64,000 bases of DNA from an uncultured Sinobacteraceae bacterium (GCA_903822975.1 CAIJRD010000002.1:186001-250000), one strand, 5' to 3'. Positions 12,301 to 20,070 are shown, counted from the first letter of the stretch. The notes: generated by a model from the letters alone, not told the origin. Numbers and translations: made by a program.

Positions 12301-15041
12301 ACAACGTGCAGCTGCTCGATACCGTAGCCCCCGGCGTGATCTACACCGCGGGCCGTCCGTCCGCCAACACGACCGCCGAAGATACGAGCCGGATCGTCAA
12401 GAGCATTGGCAAGATCCCGGTGATCGTCGACAGCGGGCAGGTCAATCCGGATTCGGCAGGCGACATCTCCATCGTGGCCGGCAACGACATCATCGGTGTG
12501 GAGCAGATCACCGACGATGGTTCGCGTAGCGGCAAAGCCGGCACCAATCTGAGCCAGTTCTGGTGGCCGTGGATGCAGCAGGACTGCGTGTTCATCGGCA
12601 ACGGCTGTGCAGCGCCGACCAGTTCGTCGATCAACTTCGGCAACTTCGATCAAGGCGTGCTCAGTGTCGGTGGCAATGTCTCGGTCTCGGCCGGCAACGA
12701 TATCCGTGACCTCGGCGTATCGCTGCCGACGACCTGGACGCTGACAACGCGCAGCGACGGAGGTCAGCTCGTCAACACGATTGGCGGCGGCAACCGGCTT
12801 ACGGTGAGTGCCGGCGGCAACATCCTCAGCGGAACCTACTTCGTCGCCCAAGGCCAGGGCCAGCTCAGCGCGGGCGGCGATATTGCGTCCGACATCGTCG
12901 GCAAGGTGGGTTCGGTGGCGACACTGCTGGCAGTGCAGGACGCACAGCTCAGCGTCAACGCGCGCGGTTCGATCGATATCGGCGGCGTGTTCGATCCGTC
13001 CTATCTGTTTCAGAACTTCGATTCCCAGAGTTACAGCGCCGCTTCGGCGGTCAATCTCTCGGCTACTGCGGGCGATGTCGCGTTCAATACGCTGACCAAT
13101 CGAACTGGCGAATACGGCTATGGCAGTAATCTGGTCTCGGCCTATTCCTATCTGCTGCCGGCCGCGCTGAATGTCACCGCACTGAATGGCGATATCCAGA
13201 TTCAGCAGCGCGGCGAACTGTATCCCTCGGCCATCGGAAATCTAAGACTCATCGCCGCCGGCAATACTGAACTGTTCGACACTCTGAAGTTCGGCAACCT
13301 CGCGTACTTCGGCTTGATCGACGCGCCTGACACGGTGCTGCCGTCGCCGCTGAATCCGCTGGGTTCATCGGGCTTCGTACCGACCTTCATCAACAACGGC
13401 GGAATTTCGAACCTGCTGCTGCATACCGACACGCTGTTACATGCAGCCGATCCCGAACCGGTTCGAATCTATAGCCTCGTCGGCGACTTGGTCGACGGCA
13501 CCAGCAGCGGTCGCGACATGCTGATCGTCGCCGCCGACAAGCCCGCACAGATCATCGCCGGCCGCGACATCGTCAACCTTGATTTCCGCGGCCAGAACCT
13601 TTACGCCTCGGACATCAGCCTGATCTCGGCCGGTCGCGACATTTACGACACCGCCTTGTCGGAGTCGCAGCAACTCGCGGCGATTCAGCTCGGCGGCATC
13701 GGCACCTTGGCGCTGTCGGCGGGTCGAAACATCGGCCCGATCACCTCCGCCAACGAAGCCTTCGACGCCGGCTTCCTGCCGAATGGCACGACGCTGTATC
13801 CCGGCATCGACACGGTTGGCAACTTGTACAACGCGCACCTCGAGCACGCCGGCGCCGATATTGCGATCAGTTTCGGCATCGCGCCGGGTGTCGATCTGCA
13901 GTCATTCGAGCAGGCGTATCTTGATCCGAGTGTCACTGCCGTTGGCCTGCCGAGTTACAGCACGCAACTGATCCGCTTCGTGCAGCAGTACGAAAACGAC
14001 GATCTGATGCGGCACGGACTGAGCGGCAAAGTCGGCAAGCTCAGCGCGGCACAGGCCTATGCCGCCTTCGGCAAGTTGCCGGCGGTGCAACAGCAGCTGT
14101 TGGTCAGCAGCGTGTTCTTCGACATCCTCAATCGCACCGGCATCGACTTCAACAAGCCGGACAGTCTCTACGCCGGCCAGTACGGTCGCGGTTATCAGGC
14201 GATCAGCACGCTGTTCCCGTCGGCGCTCGGCTACACCGCGAACAATCTTGGCAGCGGCAGCAACGGTGCGCAGGCGCCGGTTGCGACCGGCTTGTTCGAC
14301 ATGCGCGGTTCAACCGTGCAGACGCAGCAGGGCGGCGATGTTTCGGTGCTGGGACCCGGCGGCGAAGTGCTGGTCGGCAGCACCGCGGCACCGCCGAGTG
14401 TTGCGGCAACGCCGAGCAGTGCCGGCATCGGTCCGAATGATCAGGGCATTCTGACGTTGGAGCAGGGCAGCGTCAGCATCTTCACCGATCGCAGTGTGCT
14501 GCTGGCACAGAGTCGCATCTTCACCGAGCAAGGCGGCGACGTCCTGATCTGGAGTTCCAACGGCGACGTCAATGCGGGCAAGGGTGCCAAGACCGTGTCT
14601 GAAATTCCGCCGCCGGACTATCTGTGCGATCTTGATCATTACTGCGTGGTCGACGCCAAGTCGCAAGTCAGCGGCGCCGGCATCGCGGTGCTGCAGACCA
14701 AGGCCGGCGCTGCGAGTGGCAATGCCAACCTGGTGGCGCCGCGCGGGACCGTGGACGCGGGTGAAGCCGGCATTCGCGTGTCCGGCAATCTCAATGTCGC
14801 GGCGCTGCATATTGCCAATGCCAACAACATTCAGGTGCAAGGCAACAAAGCAGGTGTTCCGACCGGTCTGGTCAACACCGGTGCACTGAATCTCGCGAGT
14901 TCAGTCGCGGCAGCGGTTTCGCAAAACGCGACCGCGCTGGCGTCGAGCCGGCCGCAGGACAGTGCGGTCAACGCGATCAGTGTGGAAGTGATCGGCTTCG
15001 GCACGCCAAGTGCCGATCAACAAAACGAATTGCGCCAATAG
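3318..15041 (+). CDS. giant filamentous haemagglutinin-type two-partner secretion exoprotein (TpsA)
   Basis: From the ATG at 3318 the product is about 3,907 residues. That start is preferred because GGAG lies 8 bases upstream; an ATG at 3246 in the same frame lacks a ribosome site. A long signal peptide ends near Val-Gln-Ala (about residue 49). Residues about 150-360 look like the haemagglutination-activity/TPS domain, with 'ILTWDSFNVG' and 'INPSGIIFG' (near residue 239) matching the conserved TPS motifs. The rest is imperfect beta-helix sequence rich in Gly, Asn, Ser and Ala. The end ('ISVEVIGFG') resembles the DUF3739 class. An RGD occurs near residue 2268. No toxin-like tail is evident, so a CdiA role is unlikely. 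It should be exported by a TpsB barrel, which is not in the window. Confidence 0.9.
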   Translation: MKRTQQFDLRVVSAPQLQLSVQGRLRRYALLSGMGIVIASALDAPVVQAAAPFGSPAWFAQARAASPVTATAGTAANPPSAGAPGAVVTPQQAILQAQRSTTDLARAAAAVTSALAAQKAAQQLSLGAPSNVPDGLAAGGLQVANGVGSNPSLWQNAKAPTQSVAAGKTTVNVKQTAQKAILTWDSFNVGRNTTLNYDQSAGTQANGSNDWIALNRISAGGSPSQILGQIKADGSIYLINPSGIIFGAGSQVNVHSLIASSLPLFNDSVAASNAFFLNQGIANAVGSQPILGGALTPQLVASPAASAQITIEAGASITTGELGYSLIAAPKIVNAGSITASGGQAILAAGLRVSQQQVASSSNSASSALLVPVVTGTIVDSNGHDITPVGSIVNTGIIQSPRGNISLVGGNIQQNGVLAASSSVTTPGSITIDARDERDVVSALTQARVGSVKFGPTSVTTLLPEEDGQTTTSTASADQTFQTGTIKITGGSVSLNSGALIEAPGQNVQITAIAENLPGQTFSGITDGSVVGRVYVDQNATIDVAGLANIELAMAVNQVTIPRLGLNELADSPLQRNGFLFGQPITVDASAVGVDANGNAYVGTPLANVGGYIQQVPRKIDQLLQNGGAITLAGGEVLTRTGSQLNLDGGYIHYLGGLLTTTKLVAANGAIIDISNADPNVSYIGIAGQFTQAQPRFNLTRSYSNPLLAGGAQYVSDYIQGGKAGTLNVFGLSTTILDGDVSAHAYAGRNQVAGGAIPAGGQYNAGAGSNNKLASAVFPDIDTVLLAGPSYVLEKSSPELKLIDADFSFDTPLTSSVSALNDPDNFLKWTPISTDLLRDGGFSGISVMADDPARTRKDQGGEILVRNAVDVQAGGSISLTGSRVRIRADLNAESGSINVTATGNTSVVGSTLRPTEADSATRDGDLIVANGVTLDARGQWVNDAGLDQDHIRGGAYINGGSISLQTLQNAFQIDGTQVVDTTGSVQLGSGSLLDVSSGARILPSGKFSIANDVLKGRGGNLSLAVYAPNAAGPFGAEPPSAPLPTAMPNSGQLQLDGNLRGYGFSGGGSLSLRALGIQIGDSAAAAPSWALVLPANFFSAQGFGKYVLTAEYDATITAGTVVAPSQVNLIPNVAALLSAASGSDILPMIDSSSSGASSVTGGLTSLGKLDDYHRQAAGFSLFAGDYLNWRSNSGLPDYSGSPSIAGAPGITGTVLLAQNASINADAGAQVLLGSINQVTVEGSIIARGGSITLTGDTGGGGYSQVPGVFSTASYTSNSKSVWLGSSSLLDVSGIALIDPLATPVSVDGSLVTPRTGRLLAGGQVVLTDDTGYVIALNCSSVNACGADGVPGARIRADGASAEFDLPSAAGGYTRQTIYSDAGSITVGAGAGLFFNARLSAQAPSGSTAAGGSLTIAPESNLPFPPGAGFDGATQMVVRENLQALPTGALTPGATIDAKGPVGVIGFGASELNNSGIETLNLGSDPALRSAAIPLLFGSNVSLKLDRAITINASVITGASPAAAADGSAGTSVVTLDAPYVALHGYTPGANYAALPTPKLPDANVSLVVQADNIDLGGQFELRNFGSASFNANGDIRFVTPAADEFYTPNSTSAPITIPGLLLSGGDLTFDAVQIYPATGNRFIIDAVAITDPDTGNNQATKITFARNPGKQNASPPISAGGSLLVDASNIVQNGVLLAPDGQITLGVNDIHDGDTRDAYSYPNTDLSNTQRTVQLPLTVTGSVQLGERSITSVSLSNTIVPYGETVDGQNWQYNGAALINAASGSQVPDLTAPPIKQVTLSARNVSVKQGASVDLSGGGDLQAQEFVPGTGGSRDVLSQYQTSYASGSSQQVPTYGDARPVYAIIPGYHGIAPYDPAIVGGAPLVGQSVYLSGVPGLPAGVYTLMPAKYATLPGAFRVVENTAATDAVASQNQTLADGTQLVAGRFVDGITGSESSRSTAFFVQSNAVWQQYSQYTLSSANTYFAALAASKGEAAPLLPQDAGHLVLAATKTLSLGGTVNAAAANGGTGAEVDIAAPQIQISGSGAVALDGYVQVSATDLDDLKASSLLIGGTSTRTGEGQQIKVLATSVVVDNGSQALSAPEITLVANAVDGAGGITVNAGSVIKADGTLSAGNDVPVIIGQLPSSTGAKDGASGDGALLRVSNGAATTVTRRNVPGVDGASGSAAGVLTIGAGANISGGVALTLDASGNTVVDPTALFSAKEIDADSSLITFVGSGGSTAPIAGLVISPQLLQQFAAAQTINLSSRGDLAFNGAVDIALSNALSLNAERFVGDGHAVSIKAGTLTLGNSIGGDPAAATAGSGGALSLHADEIVIGGGDKALAGFGSVNATATKGMLLQGKGAFDFGAAALSLNTPILIADAGADASLRTAAALNIASASGGKPLTLMPIGGAMHLTGASVAVATSLQALGGTIGLDATTGDVSLASTAALDVSGIAKQFFDVTRYAAGGSIKLRSELGNVQQASGAKLEFGGATGGGDAGSLGVIATQGAAQLGGTLSGAAANGYSGGAFTLDTLAATDLDALAHQLADGGVDRAVAVHTRSGNLQLSAGNTLSAEQVSLTADGGSGAPSAIQGNVNVLGTIDASGAAGGSIALFGRSGVDLEGTLRARANDASQRGGNVDIGTLGISDGTVDASYGYENVSAANAGTLRFGSGAQIDVSGGTLDGSVHLRAPLLAGGELNVAVAAPATLVKGARETTLEAFATWSTDDASLGAKHFDGIIDPAGLYDAQGQSVDPVNAEHSGFYQTTLLGFVQQPGFSFGNRYNAIKGLVVRPGIDLVNNDAAINSGNISVLSNWNLGAGTLSGGLPVLSYRYAGSIAPVLSLRAASDINVDASISDGFFQYSNPFGPNANGACDAVVCDNSIAPQATKKDPLPLLTASLDGATTGFDANGKPFVLAADSTSYRLVAGADTASADPLALSNAAYQAGRGNVSLDGHTVATYIKNVNTGASVQVVAPTMIRTGVGSIDIAAANNVQLLDTVAPGVIYTAGRPSANTTAEDTSRIVKSIGKIPVIVDSGQVNPDSAGDISIVAGNDIIGVEQITDDGSRSGKAGTNLSQFWWPWMQQDCVFIGNGCAAPTSSSINFGNFDQGVLSVGGNVSVSAGNDIRDLGVSLPTTWTLTTRSDGGQLVNTIGGGNRLTVSAGGNILSGTYFVAQGQGQLSAGGDIASDIVGKVGSVATLLAVQDAQLSVNARGSIDIGGVFDPSYLFQNFDSQSYSAASAVNLSATAGDVAFNTLTNRTGEYGYGSNLVSAYSYLLPAALNVTALNGDIQIQQRGELYPSAIGNLRLIAAGNTELFDTLKFGNLAYFGLIDAPDTVLPSPLNPLGSSGFVPTFINNGGISNLLLHTDTLLHAADPEPVRIYSLVGDLVDGTSSGRDMLIVAADKPAQIIAGRDIVNLDFRGQNLYASDISLISAGRDIYDTALSESQQLAAIQLGGIGTLALSAGRNIGPITSANEAFDAGFLPNGTTLYPGIDTVGNLYNAHLEHAGADIAISFGIAPGVDLQSFEQAYLDPSVTAVGLPSYSTQLIRFVQQYENDDLMRHGLSGKVGKLSAAQAYAAFGKLPAVQQQLLVSSVFFDILNRTGIDFNKPDSLYAGQYGRGYQAISTLFPSALGYTANNLGSGSNGAQAPVATGLFDMRGSTVQTQQGGDVSVLGPGGEVLVGSTAAPPSVAATPSSAGIGPNDQGILTLEQGSVSIFTDRSVLLAQSRIFTEQGGDVLIWSSNGDVNAGKGAKTVSEIPPPDYLCDLDHYCVVDAKSQVSGAGIAVLQTKAGAASGNANLVAPRGTVDAGEAGIRVSGNLNVAALHIANANNIQVQGNKAGVPTGLVNTGALNLASSVAAAVSQNATALASSRPQDSAVNAISVEVIGFGTPSADQQNELRQ

Positions 15042-15138
15042 CGCGCGAGCGGATCGAGGATCAATGCGCGTGCGTACGGTTCGCACGCGCAGGGTAGTAA
15101 TTCCATGGTGCTACCAAACCTGTAAAGAACCGCTACGG

Positions 15139-15156
15139 ATGTCGTAAAACCGTAAA
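15139..15156 (+). promoter_or_regulatory. possible Pho box before the PstS-like gene
   Basis: Two 7-base half-sites, ATGTCGT and CCGTAAA, are separated by AAAA, giving the 11-base spacing of PhoB sites (consensus CTGTCAT-N4-CTGTCAT). The match is partial. A further CTGTAAA lies just upstream at 15120. The position 100 bases before a phosphate-binding-protein gene makes it plausible. No clear -10 element is seen at the expected distance, so this is tentative. Confidence 0.3.
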
Positions 15157-15252
15157 GCTCCTGAAACGAACGCTGGGTATGTTTGAGCGCGCTGCCGATC
15201 ACGGCAGACGGGAATTCGAATACACCTTATTGCTCTTCACCTGGGAGAAGTT

Positions 15253-16755
15253 ATGTCTGTCAATTTCAAGCCTGCCCTGCGCATCGCGCTCGTCAGCGCC
15301 TTCATGACGCCGATGATCGCTGGTGCCGTTACGCCGGCGCCTAGCGATACCTTGTATGGCGGCGGCGCAACGCTGCCGGCGATCGGCTACGTCGGCAATT
15401 CGTGGCTCACCAACGATGGCACACACGTCAACAACCCGCAGCTCCGCCTGACCAACCCGGCGGGCCTCGGCTCACTGTTCGGCGCGTTCACTGCTGCCAC
15501 CCCGCCGGCCAGCACGCATCTGACCAACTACCCGAATGTGTCGTACTGCCAGACCGGCAGCGGCGGCGGTCGTAAGATTTTCTACGGTCTGACTGGTTTT
15601 GCAGCCAACCAGGCTTGCGGCGATTACACCACCTCGAACAAGAACGGCTTTTCGGCGCCGAATGCCGAACCGAACTTCGCTGCTTCCGATGCACCGTTGT
15701 CCGCCAGCGAGTACAACCAGTTCATCACCAACAAGGGCGCGACTCACGCCGAGCCAGTGCAGATCCCTGAAATTGCTGGTGCGATCGGCGTTATTTATGC
15801 CAACAGCGACACGGCCGTCTCCAGCAAGATCAACCTGACCGAATCGCAGATCTGCCAGATCTTCAAGGGCACGATCAACAACTGGAACCAGATCAGCCCG
15901 AGCTTCCAGAACAAGGCGATCAAGCTGGTCTATCGTTCGGACGACAGCGGCACCTCGTTCAATTTCACCAACCATCTGTCCAAGGTCTGCCCTTCGGCAT
16001 TCCCGACGGCCGTGTCTGGCATCAGCACGCAGTCGACTTTCGTCAACATCTATCCAGGTGCGACGGCGCCGACCGGTGCAATTGGTGGTAGCGGCAATGG
16101 CGGCGTGGTGCAGGCCGTGCAGACCACCGATGGCTCGATCGGCTACGCCGAAATCCAGGATGCGGTCGAACGCGGCAATCTGGCCGGCAGCAAGGTCAAC
16201 TACGCCACCGTATCAATCCGTCCTGACGTTGCAACCGTTAAGGGTGGCGCGCCCGGCATCACGTACAAGAAACTCGATCCGACCAGCCTCTCCAACACCT
16301 TCAAGATTCCGGCTGGTGGTGTTCTGACCGACATGGTCATTACCGGCAACGACAGCAACGGCCGTCCGGTGCTGGCGAGCATTGCTTCGGCAACCAGCCC
16401 GTCGGTCACGCCGCCGCAAGCGGGCTGTCTGTTCGTCGCCGCTCCGGATGCAGTGGCTACTGCTGCTACCAAGACCTACACGAAGACCAACAGCTTCGGC
16501 ACGACGACGTATGACGACTATCTGCTTTATCCGATCGTCGCGCCGACCTACCTGCTGGCCTACAACACTGGCAACGGCGCGAATACCGCTGGCGTTCAGG
16601 GTCTGATGACGGCTGGTCTCACCGCTGCGATCAAGAACACGGTCAGCACGATCGGCAAGAACTCAGCGACCGGCAATGTCGCCACCGGCTTTGCGTATCT
16701 GACGGGTCTGCCGTCGGGTATCGCCGGCACCGTGAAAGGCTGCATCAAGAACTAA
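15253..16755 (+). CDS. PstS-like phosphate-type substrate-binding protein
   Basis: This 500-residue secreted protein has a signal peptide ending near 'AGAV'. 'LYGGGATLPA' follows, matching the start of the PstS fold where binding-site residues lie. 'FAASDAPLSASEY' and 'YRSDDSGTSFNF' correspond to the Ser-Asp and Arg-Ser-Asp-x-Ser-Gly-Thr phosphate-contact motifs of the PstS/PBP-like family. It is longer than classical PstS (about 350 residues), and no pstC, pstA or pstB follows, so it may scavenge phosphate or organophosphate outside a standard Pst system. A good ribosome site (GGAGAAG) precedes the ATG. It is followed by a strong terminator and therefore likely monocistronic. Confidence 0.85.
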   Translation: MSVNFKPALRIALVSAFMTPMIAGAVTPAPSDTLYGGGATLPAIGYVGNSWLTNDGTHVNNPQLRLTNPAGLGSLFGAFTAATPPASTHLTNYPNVSYCQTGSGGGRKIFYGLTGFAANQACGDYTTSNKNGFSAPNAEPNFAASDAPLSASEYNQFITNKGATHAEPVQIPEIAGAIGVIYANSDTAVSSKINLTESQICQIFKGTINNWNQISPSFQNKAIKLVYRSDDSGTSFNFTNHLSKVCPSAFPTAVSGISTQSTFVNIYPGATAPTGAIGGSGNGGVVQAVQTTDGSIGYAEIQDAVERGNLAGSKVNYATVSIRPDVATVKGGAPGITYKKLDPTSLSNTFKIPAGGVLTDMVITGNDSNGRPVLASIASATSPSVTPPQAGCLFVAAPDAVATAATKTYTKTNSFGTTTYDDYLLYPIVAPTYLLAYNTGNGANTAGVQGLMTAGLTAAIKNTVSTIGKNSATGNVATGFAYLTGLPSGIAGTVKGCIKN

Positions 16756-16794
16756 GCCGTAGGCTTGTTGCGACTGCGAAGTCGCCAACACTGA

Positions 16795-16827
16795 GCCCCC
16801 GGTGCGTTAGCACCGGGGGCTTTCTTT
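16795..16827 (+). terminator. rho-independent terminator of the PstS-like gene
   Basis: A perfect 11-base stem (GCCCCCGGTGC / GCACCGGGGGC) with a GTTA loop is followed by TTTCTTT. It lies 40 bases after the stop codon. Confidence 0.95.
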
Positions 16828-16928
16828 ATGTGCAGGCCTGCTTCATCCACTACGCAAAATCATAAAGGCGGGAGATTGATTTGTGCGGCTAATCGGTCGC
16901 GGATATTGGCACAGACGATTTCATCGAT

Positions 16929-16946
16929 TGGTCATATCGACGTCAC
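16929..16946 (+). promoter_or_regulatory. possible Pho box before the phytase-like gene
   Basis: TGGTCAT and ACGTCAC are spaced by 4 bases, so the GTCA cores repeat at 11 bases, the PhoB pattern. The match to CTGTCAT is 5 of 7 and 4 of 7. Alone this is weak. Together with a similar sequence before the neighbouring PstS-like gene it suggests shared phosphate control. Confidence 0.25.
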
Positions 16947-17010
16947 GCGCCACCTTAAGAATGCGTCGCAATATTCGCAGTACATCGAAGCACAACCAGG
17001 GGAGAGTTGT

Positions 17011-18432
17011 ATGTTGAAGAAGAAACTGATTCCACTAGCGCTGGCCTCGCTGTTCGCCATTCCCGCCGCACAGGCGAGCGTTGATCTGATCGCATTCGGC
17101 AGCATCAGCGGCAACTATCGCGACATGTCGACGGAGACTGCCGGGCTGCTCGAAAACGGCGTGCCAGGCAATTTGCTTGGCGGGATCGGATCAGGCATTG
17201 CCTATGCGGGCGGCAACACCTTCATTGCAGTGCCGGATCGCGGCCCGAATGCCGTGTCGTACAACAGCGCGATCGACGACACCGCCTCCTATATCAACCG
17301 CATGCAAACGCTGCGGCTGACCTTATCGCCGAATCCTGCGGGTTCGGCACTGCCATTTACGCTATCGCCGTTTTTGACCGACACAACGCTCCTGTCTTCA
17401 GCCGCGAAAGTGCCATTGGTTTATGGCAGCGGTTCTGGCCTTGGTGTCGGTAGCGGTGAGCCCGCGCTGAATGCAGTCAACGGAGTCTCGTACTTCACTG
17501 GTCGTTCCGATGGATTTGATCCGACCAAGATTTCCACATATTTCCGCGACGCACGCCTCGATCCTGAAAGCATTCGTGTTGCAAACGATGGAAAGACGGT
17601 CTTCATTTCTGACGAATACGGACCTTATGTCTATCGCTTCAACCGTTTCACCGGTCGTTTCATGCACGCGTACACGCTGCCGGCCAAGTTCGCAGTTACC
17701 AGCCTGAGCCCGGTCAGCGCCACCGAAATTTCCGGCAATACGGTTGGCCGCGTGGCCAACAAGGGCATGGAAGGCCTGGCGATCTCGCCGGATGGAAGCA
17801 CGCTGTTCGGCATCCTGCAGAGCGCGCTGATTCAAGACGGTGGCACCAATGGTGCGATCACGCGCATCATCAAGATCGACGTCGCCACCGGCGCCACCAA
17901 CGAGTACGCCTATCAGTTCGACAACATCGGCACCGTGTCGAAGCCGAAGTACCCGACGGCGAGCGACTTGCTGGCGATCAACGACCATGAGTTTCTGGTT
18001 GATGAACGCGACGGCAAGGGCCTCGGTGACAACTCGACGGCGGTCCAAAAGAAGCTGTACCGCATTGATCTGTCCGGCGCCCAGGACGTCAGCAGTCTCA
18101 CGGGCTCTCAGCTGATTGGTACCGCAGTGACCAAGACGCTGTTTCTCGATGTGGTCGCGGCACTCAACGCGCAGGGTTTTTCGAGCAATGACATCCCGGC
18201 GAAGATCGAGGGGCTGGCATTTGGTCCGGATGTGGTGCAGAACGGCGTGACGCGTCACACGCTGTTCGTCGCCAACGACAATGATTTCATCGCCACGGTC
18301 ACCGACAGCAACCATCCGACTGGAATCGACAACCCGAACAAGTTCTTCGTGTTCGGCATCGACGCATCGGATCTGCCAACCTATCAGGCGCAGCAGATCA
18401 CCGACGTTCCGCAGCCGCTCGCCTGCCATTGA
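17011..18432 (+). CDS. secreted esterase-like phytase family protein
   Basis: The ATG at 17011 has an excellent ribosome site (AGGGGAGAG), so the longer reading from 16828 is rejected. The product has 473 residues with a signal peptide (Lys-rich start, Ala-Gln-Ala end near residue 23). 'GSGIAYAGGNTFIAVPDRGPN', 'FISDEYGPYVYRF', 'NKGMEGLAISPDG' and 'DERDGKG' are features of the phytase-like / esterase-like beta-propeller family, secreted proteins thought to release phosphate from esters. Its place after a PstS-like gene supports a role in phosphate acquisition. It ends before a bidirectional terminator shared with the convergent glycosyltransferase gene. The exact substrate is unknown. Confidence 0.82.
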   Translation: MLKKKLIPLALASLFAIPAAQASVDLIAFGSISGNYRDMSTETAGLLENGVPGNLLGGIGSGIAYAGGNTFIAVPDRGPNAVSYNSAIDDTASYINRMQTLRLTLSPNPAGSALPFTLSPFLTDTTLLSSAAKVPLVYGSGSGLGVGSGEPALNAVNGVSYFTGRSDGFDPTKISTYFRDARLDPESIRVANDGKTVFISDEYGPYVYRFNRFTGRFMHAYTLPAKFAVTSLSPVSATEISGNTVGRVANKGMEGLAISPDGSTLFGILQSALIQDGGTNGAITRIIKIDVATGATNEYAYQFDNIGTVSKPKYPTASDLLAINDHEFLVDERDGKGLGDNSTAVQKKLYRIDLSGAQDVSSLTGSQLIGTAVTKTLFLDVVAALNAQGFSSNDIPAKIEGLAFGPDVVQNGVTRHTLFVANDNDFIATVTDSNHPTGIDNPNKFFVFGIDASDLPTYQAQQITDVPQPLACH

Positions 18433-18519
18433 TCCGATCACCGCGCTCGGGCCGAATTGCTGAGGATTCGGCTTGAGTTCGTTGGGGGATTGGATAGCTT
18501 GGAGGGAGGTGGAAACAAA

Positions 18520-18543
18520 AAAAGGCCGCGAAAGCGGCCTTTT
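18520..18543. terminator. bidirectional rho-independent terminator
   Basis: AAAAGGCCGC, GAAA loop, GCGGCCTTTT. The A-run on one side and the T-run on the other make it functional on both strands. It lies between the phytase-like gene (+) and the convergent glycosyltransferase gene (-). Confidence 0.93.
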
Positions 18544-18558
18544 TCTTTCACTCTTTTA

Positions 18559-20070
18559 CTACTCGCTTCGGTCTTCGAATCGCTCGTTTTGCGGACCTTC
18601 TGCCGAAGTCGCCGCAATTCGCTCTGGAGGGCCGAGCGTTTCGACCAGCGCAGGCACTGCGGCCGGGCTGGGATCGACCAGGGCGTCCATCGGTTTCGGC
18701 GGCAAGCCGACCAAGGCAGCCTTCAGCGTGCCCTGCGCCAGCACGCGTTTATAGAGTTCGCCGATCTTTATCTGATACGCCTCCGGCGAAAACAGGTCCG
18801 CGCGACGCTTGCCGCGTGCGCTGAGGTCGGCGCGAAGCTCGGCATTTCGATCGAGTTCTGCGATTCCCTCAGCGATGGCACGGGTGTCATAAGGATCGAC
18901 CAGCAGCGCGTTGTCGCCCGCGACTTCCTTTAGCGCGCCGTCATTTGAGGTCAATACCGGTGTGCCAAGTTTCATTGCCTCCAGCACCGGCAGACCGAAT
19001 CCCTCGTACAGCGATGGGAACAGCACCGCCTTCGCGCCGCGAATCAGACTGACCAGTAATGGAAACGGCGCGTAGTCGACGTGGAATACGCGGCGTCGGC
19101 GGAAGGTTTGTGATCCGAGTTGCTCAAGGTAGGACGTGGCGTCGTCGTTCACCAGGCGCATTTCCTGTTCGGATTTCCACGCCAACTTGCCGACGATCAA
19201 CAGCGGCGTATCGACTTTCGAGCCAAGGTAGCCTTCGATCAGGCGCCCGACATTCTTCTTCGGCTCGATTGCACCAAAGAACAGGAAGTATTCCTTGTAG
19301 CGAACGTTGAACGTGCCTTCGATCTCGCGCTGAACAACGTCTTCCGGCTTGTTGGCGTACTTGGCTGGAATCTCGACGGCCTGATAGGTGTTGGTGACGC
19401 GATCCTCGCGCACGCCGAGCAGGTTGATCAGGTCGCGTTTGGAGGTTTCCGAAACCGTGACAATATGGTCCGCGCGACGCGCCAGCAAACGCGTCATGTG
19501 GAAATAACGCCGCTTGTCGTCCAAGGTGGTGTAGGGCAAGCGCAAGGGCACGAGGTCGTGCAGCGTATAGATGTTCTTTGCGCCGGGCACGTAGATCGGC
19601 AGCGGATAGGTCCAGTGCGCCAGATGCGGCTGATGGTGTGGCAGCTTCACGCGCAGACGGGTCGGAAACAGAAAGCTGCTCAGATAGAACAGGCGCTCGG
19701 CGCGTCCGAACACGTCCGGCGAATTCCAGATGGTGTCGTAGTAGGGCAGCCGCGAGTTGTAGGTCGTCGTGATCACGCGGCCCGTGATCGGCACTTTTCG
19801 TGCCGATACGCCATAGGGCGAGGAAAGCAGTTGGCGCAACTGGCGCAGCCAAACCAGCCAGGCCGGCGGCGTGCCGACGTAGGGGTCGAAGAATGCAATT
19901 TCTTTCAGCAGCGTGTGGATGCCCGGCGCTTCGCGAACGTTATAGAGCACGTTGACGTCGTAGCCGAGATCTCGTGCGCAGAAGCTCAAGTTACGCGCGT
20001 AGGTCGCGACGCCCGTGCCTGTTTCCAGTCCGAGGTTGAACCCGTCGATCAGAATCCTTTTTTTACTCAT
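18559..20070 (-). CDS. GT4-family glycosyltransferase
   Basis: This 503-residue protein is read from the ATG at 20070 ('MSKKRILIDGFN'); an in-frame start at 20091 is possible, and neither has a strong ribosome site. The N-terminal Rossmann half begins 'ILIDGFNLGLETGTGVATYAR', a common acceptor-side start in this group. The C-terminal half has 'FLFFGAIEPKKNVGRLIEGY' and the EX7E motif 'EGFGLPVLE' (about residues 356-364), which binds the nucleotide-sugar donor. The last 60 residues, Pro/Ala/Glu-rich, extend beyond the fold. It probably adds a sugar to an exopolysaccharide precursor at the inner membrane face. It opens the polysaccharide region and is divergent from the sulfotransferase gene. 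Confidence 0.9.
   Translation of the reverse strand: MSKKRILIDGFNLGLETGTGVATYARNLSFCARDLGYDVNVLYNVREAPGIHTLLKEIAFFDPYVGTPPAWLVWLRQLRQLLSSPYGVSARKVPITGRVITTTYNSRLPYYDTIWNSPDVFGRAERLFYLSSFLFPTRLRVKLPHHQPHLAHWTYPLPIYVPGAKNIYTLHDLVPLRLPYTTLDDKRRYFHMTRLLARRADHIVTVSETSKRDLINLLGVREDRVTNTYQAVEIPAKYANKPEDVVQREIEGTFNVRYKEYFLFFGAIEPKKNVGRLIEGYLGSKVDTPLLIVGKLAWKSEQEMRLVNDDATSYLEQLGSQTFRRRRVFHVDYAPFPLLVSLIRGAKAVLFPSLYEGFGLPVLEAMKLGTPVLTSNDGALKEVAGDNALLVDPYDTRAIAEGIAELDRNAELRADLSARGKRRADLFSPEAYQIKIGELYKRVLAQGTLKAALVGLPPKPMDALVDPSPAAVPALVETLGPPERIAATSAEGPQNERFEDRSE

Noticed and set aside
14700-15041. CdiA-type toxin tail on the exoprotein
   Set aside because: There is no VENN-like motif, no toxin-like globular end, and no small immunity gene follows.
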